A DNA stretch of 64,000 nucleotides from MFZZ01 sp964582715. GTDB lineage: Bacteria; Patescibacteriota; Microgenomatia; UBA1406; GWC2-37-13. The DNA lies in contig CAZOSM010000002.1 in NCBI GenBank assembly GCA_964582715.1, positions 186,001 to 250,000 of the forward strand, written 5' to 3'. Below are positions 52,082 through 61,817 of the stretch, in pieces; the stretch's first letter is position 1, and every line of letters starts with the position of its first letter. The position numbers and the translations under genes are program-made. Below the pieces are notes generated by a model. That model was not told the DNA's origin. It was given only the letters and a program-made list of their open reading frames with translations, and did no database searches.

Positions 52082-54472
52082 TTATTCGTTAACCAATCTA
52101 AGTCGTAAACTATTACCGACAACTGAGATGGAACTGAGCGCCATGGCAACACTGGCAATAATCGGGGAGAGGAGTAAGCCAGCAGAAGGAAAGAGGATAC
52201 CTGCTGCAACTGGGATACCTATAATGTTATACGCAAATGCCCAGAACAAATTCTGTTTAATAATGCCAAGTGTCTTTTGAGAAATATGAATAGCATCAAC
52301 TACCTTTTTAAGAGTACCTTTTACAAGAACAATATCACCTGTCGCAATAGCAACATCGGTACCTGTACCCATCGCAATGCCAATATCAGCCTGGGCTAAA
52401 GCAGGTGCGTCATTAATGCCATCACCGACCATCGCAACTATATGTTGTTTGCTCGAACCCTGAAGCTCCTTTACTTTATGGGCTTTATCACCAGGCAGAA
52501 CTTCTGCAAGGACTTCATCAATACCTAATTCTTTTGCGACAACTGCTGCTGTTTGTTTGTTGTCACCAGTCATCATGACGGTTTTAATCCCTATATCATG
52601 CAGCTTATGAATGGCTTCTTTTGCATCTTCCTTAATACTGTCGGCTATTCCTATAAATCCAACAATCTTTTTATCTACCGCAACAAAAGAGACTGTTTGT
52701 GCTTGTTTACGCAGAGCCGTTACCTTATCTAATAATTCTTGTGGAATCTCTATCTTCATTTCCTTCATTAAAGATTCAGTACCAACAAATACTATATGGT
52801 TTTGCGCTTTTGCATGAATGCCTTTACCCGATATATCTTCAAAATGATCAACTTTTACTTCTTTTATGTCTTTCTTTTTTTTCAAATAGGAGACAATGGC
52901 ATCTGCTAAAGGGTGATGTGACTGCTTTTCAACAGAGTAGAGAAGAGCATTAAACTTGTTATCTACCTCATAAGTTAAGACTTCTGGGTCACCTTTGGTG
53001 AGGGTTCCTGTTTTATCAAAGACAATCGTGCTTATATTATGTGCAATCTCGAGAGCTTGAGCATCTTTGATGAGGATACCACGCTGTGCAGCTTTACCTG
53101 TCCCCACCATAACGGCAGTTGGTGTGGCCAGCCCGAGTGCACAAGGACAGGCGATAATGAGTACAGTTATTGCAATATATGTAGCAAATGTAAATGCCTG
53201 CTCCGAACCCACATAACCCATTGAAGGAGCCATAAAAAACCAAAATAACCAAGCCAGAACGGCGATACCAATAACCACTGGAACAAAAATAGCTGCTACT
53301 TTATCTGCCAGACGTTGAATAGGAGCTTCTGTTGCTTGTGCGTCTTCAACCATCTTAATAATCTGAGCAAGAAGAGTATCAGATCCTACTTTAGTAGCTT
53401 TATATTTAATAAATCCAGATTTGTTTATGGTAGCACCAATTACCTCATCACCTTTTTGTTTACTAACCGGCATACTCTCACCAGTTATCATGGATTCGTC
53501 TACTTCTGAAGTTCCTTCTGTCACAACACCATCTACCGGGAATTTAACACCTGGTTTCACCAAGACAATATCATCTACTTGTACTTCTTCAACCGGGATA
53601 ATCATCTCTTTGCCATGACGAAGAATAGTTGCTTCTTTTACCTGAAGGTGAAGAAGTGCTTTTATAGCATCAGCCGCATTGCCTTTTGCCCGCATCTCAA
53701 GGAGACGTCCCAGCAAGATAAAAAATATAATAAAGACTGCTGCTTCAAAATATACTTCAGACCCACCATCAATACCCTGGAATGTACGGGGGAAAAAGGT
53801 CACGACAGTAGAGTAAAGCCAGGCAGTAAACGTACCCAACGCAATAAGTGTATCCATATTGGTAGCCTTCACTTTCCAGGCAGAAATGGCACTTTGGAAC
53901 ACCTCTTTTCCACCAATAAAAAGAATAGGAGTTGCAAGTAAAAACTGAAGGAAGTGGAGGAACGATATACGTATACCTATACTTTCAAGGGTAATATCCC
54001 CAAGCAACATATTCAAATCACCAAGACCAAAGAGCATGGATAGCATGACAATCAAAAAGGGAAGCGCACCAATACCCATCCAAGTAACTCGAGTCTTTAG
54101 TTCTTTATACAGCTTCTTCCTAAGTGATTCGTCTAAAGGTATACTATGATCGTGGTGGTTATGTTCTTCCATAGTGTGTCCCATCTCTTTCATCATCTGC
54201 TCATCGTCTTTGATCTTTTTTACTTCTGGTGGAGAAGCGAGTACCGTTTTCCCAGAAGGAGTATCTATAAGCTGGTAGGACCCCAAACTTGCTATTGTCT
54301 CCTTGAGCTGATCTATGGTGACTTTTGACTCATCGTACTCAACCGACATCTTTTCTGTAGCGTAGTTCACCACTACATTTTTTACACCATCAATCTCAGA
54401 GACCTCTGATTGGATAAGGTTTTTACAAGACGCGCAGTGCATACCAACAATGGGAAATATTTTTTTGACCAT
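52082..54472 (-). CDS. copA: Copper-exporting P1B-type ATPase
   Basis: 796 aa from Met 54472. The N-terminal HMA domain has GMHCASC near residue 9, then a His-rich stretch (HNHHDHS). The core has TGES, the ion-path motif CPCALGLATPTA, the phosphorylation site DKTGTLTKG, the SHHPLA HP motif, MTGDN and GDGINDAPAL, with the MALSS motif near the end. The CPC motif and HMA domain support Cu(I). The frame extends upstream to 54526, but only the shorter start lacks overlap with the previous gene (2-bp gap). Last gene of the csoR operon. Confidence 0.95.
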   Translation of the reverse strand: MVKKIFPIVGMHCASCKNLIQSEVSEIDGVKNVVVNYATEKMSVEYDESKVTIDQLKETIASLGSYQLIDTPSGKTVLASPPEVKKIKDDEQMMKEMGHTMEEHNHHDHSIPLDESLRKKLYKELKTRVTWMGIGALPFLIVMLSMLFGLGDLNMLLGDITLESIGIRISFLHFLQFLLATPILFIGGKEVFQSAISAWKVKATNMDTLIALGTFTAWLYSTVVTFFPRTFQGIDGGSEVYFEAAVFIIFFILLGRLLEMRAKGNAADAIKALLHLQVKEATILRHGKEMIIPVEEVQVDDIVLVKPGVKFPVDGVVTEGTSEVDESMITGESMPVSKQKGDEVIGATINKSGFIKYKATKVGSDTLLAQIIKMVEDAQATEAPIQRLADKVAAIFVPVVIGIAVLAWLFWFFMAPSMGYVGSEQAFTFATYIAITVLIIACPCALGLATPTAVMVGTGKAAQRGILIKDAQALEIAHNISTIVFDKTGTLTKGDPEVLTYEVDNKFNALLYSVEKQSHHPLADAIVSYLKKKKDIKEVKVDHFEDISGKGIHAKAQNHIVFVGTESLMKEMKIEIPQELLDKVTALRKQAQTVSFVAVDKKIVGFIGIADSIKEDAKEAIHKLHDIGIKTVMMTGDNKQTAAVVAKELGIDEVLAEVLPGDKAHKVKELQGSSKQHIVAMVGDGINDAPALAQADIGIAMGTGTDVAIATGDIVLVKGTLKKVVDAIHISQKTLGIIKQNLFWAFAYNIIGIPVAAGILFPSAGLLLSPIIASVAMALSSISVVGNSLRLRLVNE

Positions 54473-54474
54473 AG

Positions 54475-55863
54475 TTAACCTCCTACTACATGAACTGTTA
54501 CCGGAGGAACCATCCCCATCGTACAACTGATCTTAAATGTGCCTATTTCTTTTGGAGTAAACTCAACATGAGATTCAGAGGAGTTGAGATAAATCACATC
54601 ATCATATAAACCTGGCATATACATAGCCTGTGCACAACCTAAAACATCTGTATTCTGGATATTAAACTTAGCTGGCACACCAACCTGTAACGTAATTTCT
54701 TTTGGATAATACTCAAACCCTTTTGCGTGCATGGTAACCTCCTGATACCTATTTTCGCCGATGCCAACCATCCGAACACCAGAAGCTCTAGTGAGCTCTT
54801 CTCCAGACGGGAATGCAGACCTAGCATACACATCATTTAAGCTTTTCAAGCCCATTACATTCAGTTGCGAATTAATGTTATAAATGCCAAACGCAATAAT
54901 AGAAAATCCGACTAGTAAATTAAATGTTCCCGCAAGCATAGTATTCTGTTGAAACTTCAGGCTAGAAAAACTCAGGATAATAAGCATTGGAAGAGTTCCT
55001 AACACAAATGATGTCATCATGAGCATACTGGTAATTGGGTTCCCCGATGCCAGTGCTACAGTTTGGGCCATCAGAGTAAAGCCACATGGTATAAAAAAGG
55101 TGAGAGCGCCAGTTACAAAAGGCATATATTTACCTTTAAAATTCTGCTCGTTACTAATGTATTTTGAGATAAAACGAGGGACAGTAAGCTTGATACGTTT
55201 TGCCCAGCCGACACCAAGCATCTGAAGACCAATAATAACCATGAGAATAGAAACAAGCATAATTAGTATGGCCGTTTGTTGAAGTGATACTGCAAAAAAT
55301 GAGCCTACATATCCAAGGGCGGCGCCGAGTAGGGCATATGAGACAAGTCTTCCTATATTAAACATAGCAAAGGGGAGAACACGTTTATATTTTTCACTAT
55401 CACCATATAACTCATTCCACTGTTTAGAAAGAGCAAGCAAAAGACCCCCAACTAATGCAGCACAGGTAGACAGACTTGCCACAACTCCAAGAGTAAAAAA
55501 TGCAGGTATGCCGGAGCGTTCATCTATTGTAAAACGAGAAAGCAAGTGAGAGTCTTCAAGCATTAAGTACACAATAAAGAGGATGATTGAAATACCAACA
55601 CCAGATAACACAGAATGCAAAGTAAACTTAGCTCGATCATCAGGCTTTTCTTCTAATGTATATCCATGTTCAGCAAGTTGCGTATTTATTGATTCAACAT
55701 CTGGTTTAGTTCCTTCATAAGTCACTTCGACTTTTTTGTCTGCAAGTGATGCTTTTGCAGAAGAGATACCTTCCATTTTGGAAAGCTTCTTTTCAATGAG
55801 CACTTCACAAGCAGCACAATGCATCCCCGAAACAGATAAGGTACAAGATTGTTGTTTTGACAT
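54475..55863 (-). CDS. HMA - TauE/SafE-like (DsbD-type TM) - cupredoxin fusion, copper handling
   Basis: A 462-aa protein. HMA domain with GMHCAACE near residue 14; then about six TM helices of the UreH/TauE-SafE type (residues about 85-345, e.g. TCAALVGGLLLAL and FIPCGFTLMAQTVALASG); finally a cupredoxin-like domain (about 370-462) with Cys/Met ligands in LGCAQAMYMPG and FKISCTMGMVPP. The plan suggests passing copper (or electrons) across the membrane to an external cupredoxin. It sits between csoR and copA, with 1-2 bp gaps. Confidence 0.85.
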   Translation of the reverse strand: MSKQQSCTLSVSGMHCAACEVLIEKKLSKMEGISSAKASLADKKVEVTYEGTKPDVESINTQLAEHGYTLEEKPDDRAKFTLHSVLSGVGISIILFIVYLMLEDSHLLSRFTIDERSGIPAFFTLGVVASLSTCAALVGGLLLALSKQWNELYGDSEKYKRVLPFAMFNIGRLVSYALLGAALGYVGSFFAVSLQQTAILIMLVSILMVIIGLQMLGVGWAKRIKLTVPRFISKYISNEQNFKGKYMPFVTGALTFFIPCGFTLMAQTVALASGNPITSMLMMTSFVLGTLPMLIILSFSSLKFQQNTMLAGTFNLLVGFSIIAFGIYNINSQLNVMGLKSLNDVYARSAFPSGEELTRASGVRMVGIGENRYQEVTMHAKGFEYYPKEITLQVGVPAKFNIQNTDVLGCAQAMYMPGLYDDVIYLNSSESHVEFTPKEIGTFKISCTMGMVPPVTVHVVGG

Positions 55864-55864
55864 A

Positions 55865-56131
55865 TTATTTAAATTTATAAATACCTACTAACTCTTTCAC
55901 CATCTTTTTTTCCTGTCCATTTTTAACCTGATCAACTGCACAAGTTTCAAGATGTTCTTCCATCATGAGCATATCAATTTGTTTCATTGCTTTTTGTACC
56001 GCAAGTGAATGATGGAGAACTTCGATACAGTATTTATCAGATTCAACCATCTGGATTACCTTCTGAAGATGTCCACTTACAATTTTAAGCCTATGAACAA
56101 TACGATCTTTATTTGATTTAATTTTTACCAC
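55865..56131 (-). CDS. csoR: CsoR-family copper-sensing repressor
   Basis: An 88-aa helical repressor. The Cys-His-Cys copper site is visible: Cys in DKYCIEVLHH, His in EEHLETC and the following Cys. N-terminal HRLKIVSGHLQKVIQMVESD is the family hallmark. It probably represses its own operon (TauE-like fusion and copA) until Cu(I) binds. GTG start; a candidate operator lies 35 bp upstream. Confidence 0.93.
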   Translation of the reverse strand: MVKIKSNKDRIVHRLKIVSGHLQKVIQMVESDKYCIEVLHHSLAVQKAMKQIDMLMMEEHLETCAVDQVKNGQEKKMVKELVGIYKFK

Positions 56132-56165
56132 TGTTGTTGGAATAACTATTAATATAAATTTTACT

Positions 56166-56184
56166 AATCTCCTACAGGGGGATT
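56166..56184. promoter_or_regulatory. Candidate CsoR operator
   Basis: AATCTCCTACAGGGGGATT is a GC-rich near-palindrome in an AT-rich promoter region upstream of csoR; as I recall, CsoR operators are pseudo-palindromes with C- and G-runs. Position and symmetry support it. Confidence 0.6.
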
Positions 56185-56313
56185 AATTTAATAATAATGC
56201 ACACGTTAATAAAGTCAAGAGATAGAGAAGTAGAGATTGTTTTCACTGTAAGAAAATGCTACACTTGATATGTAGGCTACATTACCAATCTCTGCACATA
56301 ATTCTTTGCAATC

Positions 56314-57699
56314 ATGAAGTTTTCATTTGTAGACATAGAAACAACAGGCGCACATGCACGTCATGACCGAATCATTGAGATCGGTATCCTTCGTGTGGAA
56401 GATAATAAACTTGTCAAGACGTACCAAAAACTCATTAACCCTGAAACCTACCTCAATCCATTTATCTCCCAGATGACAGGCATTACAGAACAGGATCTCG
56501 AGAGAGCGCCCACCTTTGAAGAAGTAAAAGAAGAAATACTTGAGATACTCGATGATACAATCTTTGTCGCACACAATGTGCGGTTTGATTATGGCTTTTT
56601 GCGGAACGAGTTTAAAAGGTATGGCATAGGCTTTTCTTCTAAGCAAATGTGCACTGTAAAACTTTCCCGGACTTTATTTCCTCAATACACAAAACATAGT
56701 TTAGATTCTCTTGTTGAACGATTCCAATTTCAGATGCAAAACAGACATAGAGCTTATGATGATGCAAAAGTGTTGTGGGATTTTTACCAAAAAGTACAGA
56801 CACTATTTCCTTTGGAAACGGTAGATACAGTAGTTCAGGAAATAATGAAAAAGCCTTCATTACCGCACCATATTTCTCAGACCATTATTGATGAACTCCC
56901 AGATGGACCTGGTGTCTATATTTTTTATGGAGAAAATGATATCCCATTATATGTAGGCAAAAGCGTCAGTATTCGTGATCGGGTTCTCTCTCATTTTCAA
57001 AATGATCAAAATTCTTCCAAAGAGCTTAAAATATCTCAACAGGTTAAACGGATAGAAACTATTCCAACTGTAGGAGAATTCGGAGCGCTTATTAAAGAGG
57101 CTGAGCTTATTAAGACAATGCAACCTTTATATAATGCTCAGCTAAGGAGAACACAAAAGATTGTAATTCTCAAAAAGAGAGAGCTTTCCAATCGTTTTTA
57201 TTCACTGGAAATCGATCAGGTTAAATATATTTCTCCAGAAGATCTACAATCTATGCTCGGTATTTTCCCCACTAAGAAAAAAGCAAAAGAGTATATAGCC
57301 AAAAAGGCTGAAGAATTTCAGCTCTGTGAAAAACTACTTGGAATAGAGAAATGTTCTGGAGCTTGCTTTGGACATAAACTAGAAAAATGTAAAGGTGCTT
57401 GTATTGAAAAAGAACATTTTCTTTCTTATAACATGAGGTTTATTCAGGCATTCTCTGATAAGAAAATAAAATCATGGCCGTTTGAAGGCGCAATTAAAAT
57501 AACTGAATATGATCCAATAGAGCAGAGGAGTGAAGAGTTTATTGCAGATCGATGGTGTCTTACCTCACATAATAAAGAAGAACTCTTTTTTGACTATGAT
57601 ACCTATAGAATCTTAGTGCGTTATATTTTTAATCAAAGAAATCAATCAAGGATATCACCGTTTCATGTACATTCAAATCGTATTCAAAGTTTACAGTAA
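56314..57699 (+). CDS. DEDDh exonuclease - GIY-YIG (UvrC N-terminal-like) fusion
   Basis: 461 aa. The N-terminal DnaQ-type exonuclease (1-170) has SFVDIETTG (ExoI), VAHNVRFDYGFL (ExoII) and HRAYDDAKVL (ExoIII with catalytic H and D). The GIY-YIG domain from about 190 reads GPGVYIFYGENDIPLYVGKS, VSIRDRVLSHF, and KEAELIKTMQPLYN. The C-terminal part, with Cys residues (EKCSGACFG, EKCKGACI), continues as in UvrC/Cho. Such fusions are known in other bacteria; they probably act in nucleotide-excision repair. Possible leader about 50 nt. Confidence 0.9.
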   Translation: MKFSFVDIETTGAHARHDRIIEIGILRVEDNKLVKTYQKLINPETYLNPFISQMTGITEQDLERAPTFEEVKEEILEILDDTIFVAHNVRFDYGFLRNEFKRYGIGFSSKQMCTVKLSRTLFPQYTKHSLDSLVERFQFQMQNRHRAYDDAKVLWDFYQKVQTLFPLETVDTVVQEIMKKPSLPHHISQTIIDELPDGPGVYIFYGENDIPLYVGKSVSIRDRVLSHFQNDQNSSKELKISQQVKRIETIPTVGEFGALIKEAELIKTMQPLYNAQLRRTQKIVILKKRELSNRFYSLEIDQVKYISPEDLQSMLGIFPTKKKAKEYIAKKAEEFQLCEKLLGIEKCSGACFGHKLEKCKGACIEKEHFLSYNMRFIQAFSDKKIKSWPFEGAIKITEYDPIEQRSEEFIADRWCLTSHNKEELFFDYDTYRILVRYIFNQRNQSRISPFHVHSNRIQSLQ

Positions 57700-57726
57700 C
57701 TCGTGTAACCAGTTATAATTCCTTTT

Positions 57727-58377
57727 ATGAACAAAAATAATATCATCATAACCATTGTCTCCATAGTTGTCATGCTTGGATTTTTATACGGTGCCTATGC
57801 ACTTACAAGCCAACCTGAAGTTACAGAATATACTGAGCTACAAGAAGTTAAGGCAAATGACCATATAAAATGGTCAGATAAAAAAGAACGTGTCCTGGTG
57901 GAATACAGTGATCTTCAATGCCCAGCCTGCCAACAGTACCATACCATGCTTCTTTCACAACTTGCTAATGATCCAGAAGTTACAGAAAACGTGACATTTG
58001 TGTACAGACATTTTCCATTAGATGCCGCACATCCAAATGCTCGTGAAGCAGCCTATGCCGCAGAAGCTGCTGGCAAACAAGGTAAATTCTTTGAGATGCA
58101 TGATGTTCTTTTTGAAAAACAATCAGAATGGTCTCCTTTACCTGACCCAAAAGAAACATTTATTGGATATGCAGAAGCTTTAAAGCTTAATGTAGAAGAA
58201 TTTACTAAAGATATGGGCTCAAAAGAAGTACAAGATAAAGTACAAAATGATTTCTTATCTGGGAATGAATTCAATGTGCAAGGTACCCCAACATTTTTCC
58301 TGAATGGTAAAAAAATACCAAACCCAGCAAGTGTGGAAGAATTTAAACAGACATTGTTAGAAAGTGCTTCCAGCTAA
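57727..58377 (+). CDS. DsbA-family thioredoxin-like protein
   Basis: A 216-aa protein with an N-terminal TM anchor (residues about 7-26). The catalytic site is DLQCPACQQYH near 60 (CPAC), and the cis-Pro loop is VQGTPTFFLNGKKI near 183. It catalyses disulfide formation or exchange outside the membrane. TATAAT at 57714-57719 lies 7 nt before the ATG. Confidence 0.9.
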   Translation: MNKNNIIITIVSIVVMLGFLYGAYALTSQPEVTEYTELQEVKANDHIKWSDKKERVLVEYSDLQCPACQQYHTMLLSQLANDPEVTENVTFVYRHFPLDAAHPNAREAAYAAEAAGKQGKFFEMHDVLFEKQSEWSPLPDPKETFIGYAEALKLNVEEFTKDMGSKEVQDKVQNDFLSGNEFNVQGTPTFFLNGKKIPNPASVEEFKQTLLESASS

Positions 58378-58384
58378 TTTAATC

Positions 58385-59134
58385 ATGTTCGTCAAAATTG
58401 ATAATCGTAAGATTCATTACAAAAAGATGGGCAGCGGAAAACCTATTTTATTTGTACATGGCTGGGGCGGGAATCTGTATAGTCTTCATGCGTTAGCAGA
58501 ACTTGCTTCCAAAAAATATACTGCCATCATACTTGATCTGCCTGGTTTTGGAAAAAGCGATAACCCACCACCTCATTGGGGAGTAGAAGGATATGCAGAG
58601 CTCGTTTGCCATTTTATAAAAACTCTTCATTTAGAAAAGCCACATTATGTTGGTCATTCATTTGGAGGTGCAATTGGCATTTACATTGCAGCAAGGTATC
58701 AACGTCTTATAGATAAACTAGTACTATGTAATAGTTCTTTTAAAAGAGAAAAAAAAGTATCTACCCCCGCTAAACTTGCAAAAAAAATGCCTCATCGTAA
58801 TCATATTATCTTCAAACTATTCGAGCCATATATTAAAAAGGTATATTACAAACTCTTCCATAAAGATTCAGATCTTATGAAATATCCGCATCTTGAGTCA
58901 AATTTTCGTAAAATCGTAACTCATGACTTAACTTCAGATACAAAAAAAATTCATACACCCACTTTTATTATCTGGGGTGAAGACGATACAATGACTCCTG
59001 TGTTATGGGCATATGAACTGGAAAAAAATATTACAAATGCAAAACTTAAAGTATTTCCAGGTGTTCGGCACAACCTTCCTCTCAAATTTCCACAAGAAGT
59101 ATGGACTGAAATAAAGCCATTTTTATCTGCCTGA
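58385..59134 (+). CDS. Alpha/beta hydrolase
   Basis: A 249-aa protein. It has oxyanion-hole LFVHGWGGNLYSLHAL near residue 22, nucleophile elbow VGHSFGGAIGIYIA near 92, Asp in IWGEDDTMTP near 198 and His in RHNLPL near 228. The substrate is unknown. The frame extends to 58364, but that lies inside the DsbA-like gene; Met 58385 gives an 7-bp gap. Confidence 0.88.
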   Translation: MFVKIDNRKIHYKKMGSGKPILFVHGWGGNLYSLHALAELASKKYTAIILDLPGFGKSDNPPPHWGVEGYAELVCHFIKTLHLEKPHYVGHSFGGAIGIYIAARYQRLIDKLVLCNSSFKREKKVSTPAKLAKKMPHRNHIIFKLFEPYIKKVYYKLFHKDSDLMKYPHLESNFRKIVTHDLTSDTKKIHTPTFIIWGEDDTMTPVLWAYELEKNITNAKLKVFPGVRHNLPLKFPQEVWTEIKPFLSA

Positions 59135-59152
59135 GTGGTATACTAGCTCTGT

Positions 59153-60580
59153 ATGTTTACGTTGATTTTGCTTTCGCTGGTTATTACTTTCTTAAAAAGC
59201 CTTCATTTTCTCTACTTATTTCAGATAAAAGAGTATCGTTTCGATAGATTTTTGTCTTTAGTAAAAGAAAAAAGCCTTCAATCGTTGTTATATTCTTTTC
59301 ATCTAAAGTATCCCGCTAAAACAATCCGAAATGGAATGATTATGTTATACATTCTTATTGTAGAAGGAATCCTTCTTATGGCCACTTTTGAAGTACCATT
59401 TCTATATTACTTTTTGACTTTTATAGTACCTTTTGCACCTTTTCTTTCACTCCTCTTTGTAAGCATCGGTGTATACGTAACAAAATTTCCTGTATTTCTG
59501 TATAGACGATGGCTGATGCTAAGAGCTCGAATGAAAGTGAAAGATAGCAAAACTGTTTTTATTGGCATTACTGGCTCATTTGGTAAAACTTCTGTCAAAG
59601 AATATGTCTTCCATATACTATCTCAACAGTTTAAAACAGGTAAAACGTTCGAAAATCAGAATACTGATGTTGGGATAGCACTGTCGATCCTCAAAAACCT
59701 CCAAACAGAAACTGAGTACTTTGTTACAGAGTTTGGAGCATACAGAACTGGAGAGATCAAAAAAGCCTCTGCATACATTCCGCTTCAGTATGTCATCGTC
59801 ACCGGACTTGGGAACCAGCATCTAGATTTATATGGTAGTCGTGAAAACCTTATTAATGAAGAGACATATCTTTTAAAAAAACTTTCCGAACATGGGAAAG
59901 CATATATACAGGCTGATATGCCTCATAAAGATCGGATTCTTAAAAAAATAAAAGCACCTTATATGTTTTATGGCATGGATTCCAGCTCAGAAATTCGAGT
60001 AAAACTAATTCCCACAAACTCACTTTCACAAAAAGCAGAAATATCATATAAAGACCATATATTTACTATCGAGACAGTATTGCTCGGAGTTCATTCGATA
60101 GAGAATTTACTGCCTGCAATAGCGCTTGGCCTGGATCTTGGTATCAAACCACAAGTTATTCGTAAAGCTATTGCAGATTTACCTCAAATACCAGGGAAAT
60201 TATCTTTACATACCGGGAGAAAGAAGGCTCTCATCATAAATGATGCTGTAAACTCCAATGTAGAAGGCTTTATTGCTGCAATCAAAACATTAAAACAGAT
60301 ACCTCGTAAACAGAAAATAATTGTGTCCCAAGGCATTATAGAACTGGGAGTAGAGAAGAGGTCGTCATACGAAAAAATATTAGAAGAACTACATAAAGCA
60401 GATATGTTACTTTTTACAACAGATCAATTATTTAAGGAATTAACAAAAGAGGATAATGTACATATATTTAACGACGTTGGGAACTTACAAAAGAAACTTC
60501 TTACTTCAATAGATAAACATTCTGCAATACTAATAGAAGGAAAATTTCCTAAATCATTTATTGAATTTGTGCTCAAATAG
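59153..60580 (+). CDS. Mur ligase family protein (MurF-like) with N-terminal TM domain
   Basis: A 475-aa protein. The first 130 residues carry about three TM helices. The Mur ligase core has the ATP P-loop FIGITGSFGKTSVKEYVFH near 145, NTDVGIALSI near 172, YFVTEFGAYRTGEI near 190, the central LGVHSIENLLPAIALGLDL near 305 and NDAVNSNVEGF near 360. MurF adds D-Ala-D-Ala in the cytoplasm; the membrane version may act on another peptidoglycan precursor. First gene of a three-gene set. TATACT at 59139-59144. Confidence 0.85.
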   Translation: MFTLILLSLVITFLKSLHFLYLFQIKEYRFDRFLSLVKEKSLQSLLYSFHLKYPAKTIRNGMIMLYILIVEGILLMATFEVPFLYYFLTFIVPFAPFLSLLFVSIGVYVTKFPVFLYRRWLMLRARMKVKDSKTVFIGITGSFGKTSVKEYVFHILSQQFKTGKTFENQNTDVGIALSILKNLQTETEYFVTEFGAYRTGEIKKASAYIPLQYVIVTGLGNQHLDLYGSRENLINEETYLLKKLSEHGKAYIQADMPHKDRILKKIKAPYMFYGMDSSSEIRVKLIPTNSLSQKAEISYKDHIFTIETVLLGVHSIENLLPAIALGLDLGIKPQVIRKAIADLPQIPGKLSLHTGRKKALIINDAVNSNVEGFIAAIKTLKQIPRKQKIIVSQGIIELGVEKRSSYEKILEELHKADMLLFTTDQLFKELTKEDNVHIFNDVGNLQKKLLTSIDKHSAILIEGKFPKSFIEFVLK

Positions 60581-60611
60581 AGAAGAAAATGTTGTAGAGT
60601 AATATAACGAT

Positions 60612-61817
60612 ATGATTCTTGTAGAATTTGCACCAAATGAAACAAACCAAGATGCAATGCTTGCACTGCGAATACTATTCCAGCCTTGGAGATGGAGGAA
60701 AGGGAAAGAGATCACCAAGCTTCGCCAACGACTACGTAAACGTTTTTTTTCTGACAAGAGCGAAATCTTTTTCTTTTTAACTGGAAGAAATGCTTTGTAT
60801 CAGTACCTTCAATCATTATCTCTGAAGGAGGAGAATGAAGTTCTGGTCCAGGCCTTTACATGTGAAGCAGTAGTACTTCCTATCCTTGCCCACAAACTAG
60901 TGCCTGTGTATGTAGATATCAACAGAGAAGACCTTTCAATGAATATTGAAGATCTCAAAAAAAAATATACACCTAAAGCTAAAGTACTTATACTCCAACA
61001 CACCTTTGGTATTACTCCAAAGCAAAGATCTCAGATACTTGCTTTTGCAAAAGAGAAAAAACTTGATGTAATTGAAGATTTAGCTCATGGATTTGATACT
61101 TCCTTGTTTAATAAAAAAAATCAACAATCTTCATTGCTTCTATCTTTTGGACGTTCGAAAAGCATTTCTGGAGTTTTTGGAGGAGCTATTGTTACAAGAA
61201 ATAAAAAAATTTCTGATTATTTAATAAAGGCAGAACGTAAACAACAGTATCCCTCAAGTATCTTTTTAGCCAAGATGGCCTTATATAAAGCCATTTCTGT
61301 AGTCATTAAAGGATGCTATCATATATATCTCGGTAAACTTATGCATTTTGTTATGAATCAGATGGGATTATTGCTTCCAGAGATCTCTCAAAAGGAGAAA
61401 AAAGGTCAATATGATAGCTATTATGCTAAATCCTTTCCAAATATTTCTGCGATATTTATACTACAGCAACTAAATAGATTTAACGACGTCTCAAGAAGAA
61501 GAATGGCAACCGTTAAATACTACACAGATAGACTAAGACAATCCAAATTGTATTCAAAGGCTTTAATACGATATCCTTATCTCTCAAATAATAAAGAAAA
61601 ATTACTAAAAGCTTCCCACCACAAAGGCTTCTCTCTTGGTCAGTGGTATGGTCAGGTCATTGCACCTAATGAGATTAATCTCAAAAAGCTATTATATACA
61701 CCTGGAAGCTGTCCAACTGCAGAAGAGGTATGTAAATGTATTGTGAACTTACCAACTACTTTACATAAGAATAAAGCTCAAAAACTAGTCAAATTAATTC
61801 AAAAAATAGATCGATGA
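60612..61817 (+). CDS. DegT/DnrJ/EryC1-type PLP-dependent aminotransferase
   Basis: A 401-aa protein. It has TGRNALYQYLQSL near residue 58, QAFTCEAVVLPILAHKLVPV near 83, IEDLAHGFD near 155 and the PLP-Lys region SLLLSFGRSKSISGVFGGAI near 180. Family members aminate nucleotide or lipid-linked sugars. TAATAT at 60600-60605 ends 6 nt before the ATG. It overlaps the FemAB-like gene by 4 bp. Confidence 0.85.
   Translation: MILVEFAPNETNQDAMLALRILFQPWRWRKGKEITKLRQRLRKRFFSDKSEIFFFLTGRNALYQYLQSLSLKEENEVLVQAFTCEAVVLPILAHKLVPVYVDINREDLSMNIEDLKKKYTPKAKVLILQHTFGITPKQRSQILAFAKEKKLDVIEDLAHGFDTSLFNKKNQQSSLLLSFGRSKSISGVFGGAIVTRNKKISDYLIKAERKQQYPSSIFLAKMALYKAISVVIKGCYHIYLGKLMHFVMNQMGLLLPEISQKEKKGQYDSYYAKSFPNISAIFILQQLNRFNDVSRRRMATVKYYTDRLRQSKLYSKALIRYPYLSNNKEKLLKASHHKGFSLGQWYGQVIAPNEINLKKLLYTPGSCPTAEEVCKCIVNLPTTLHKNKAQKLVKLIQKIDR

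Noticed and set aside
54473..54526. Upstream extension of copA
   Set aside because: It overlaps the end of the previous gene and adds residues without similarity; the Met before KKIFPIVGMHCASC is the normal HMA start.
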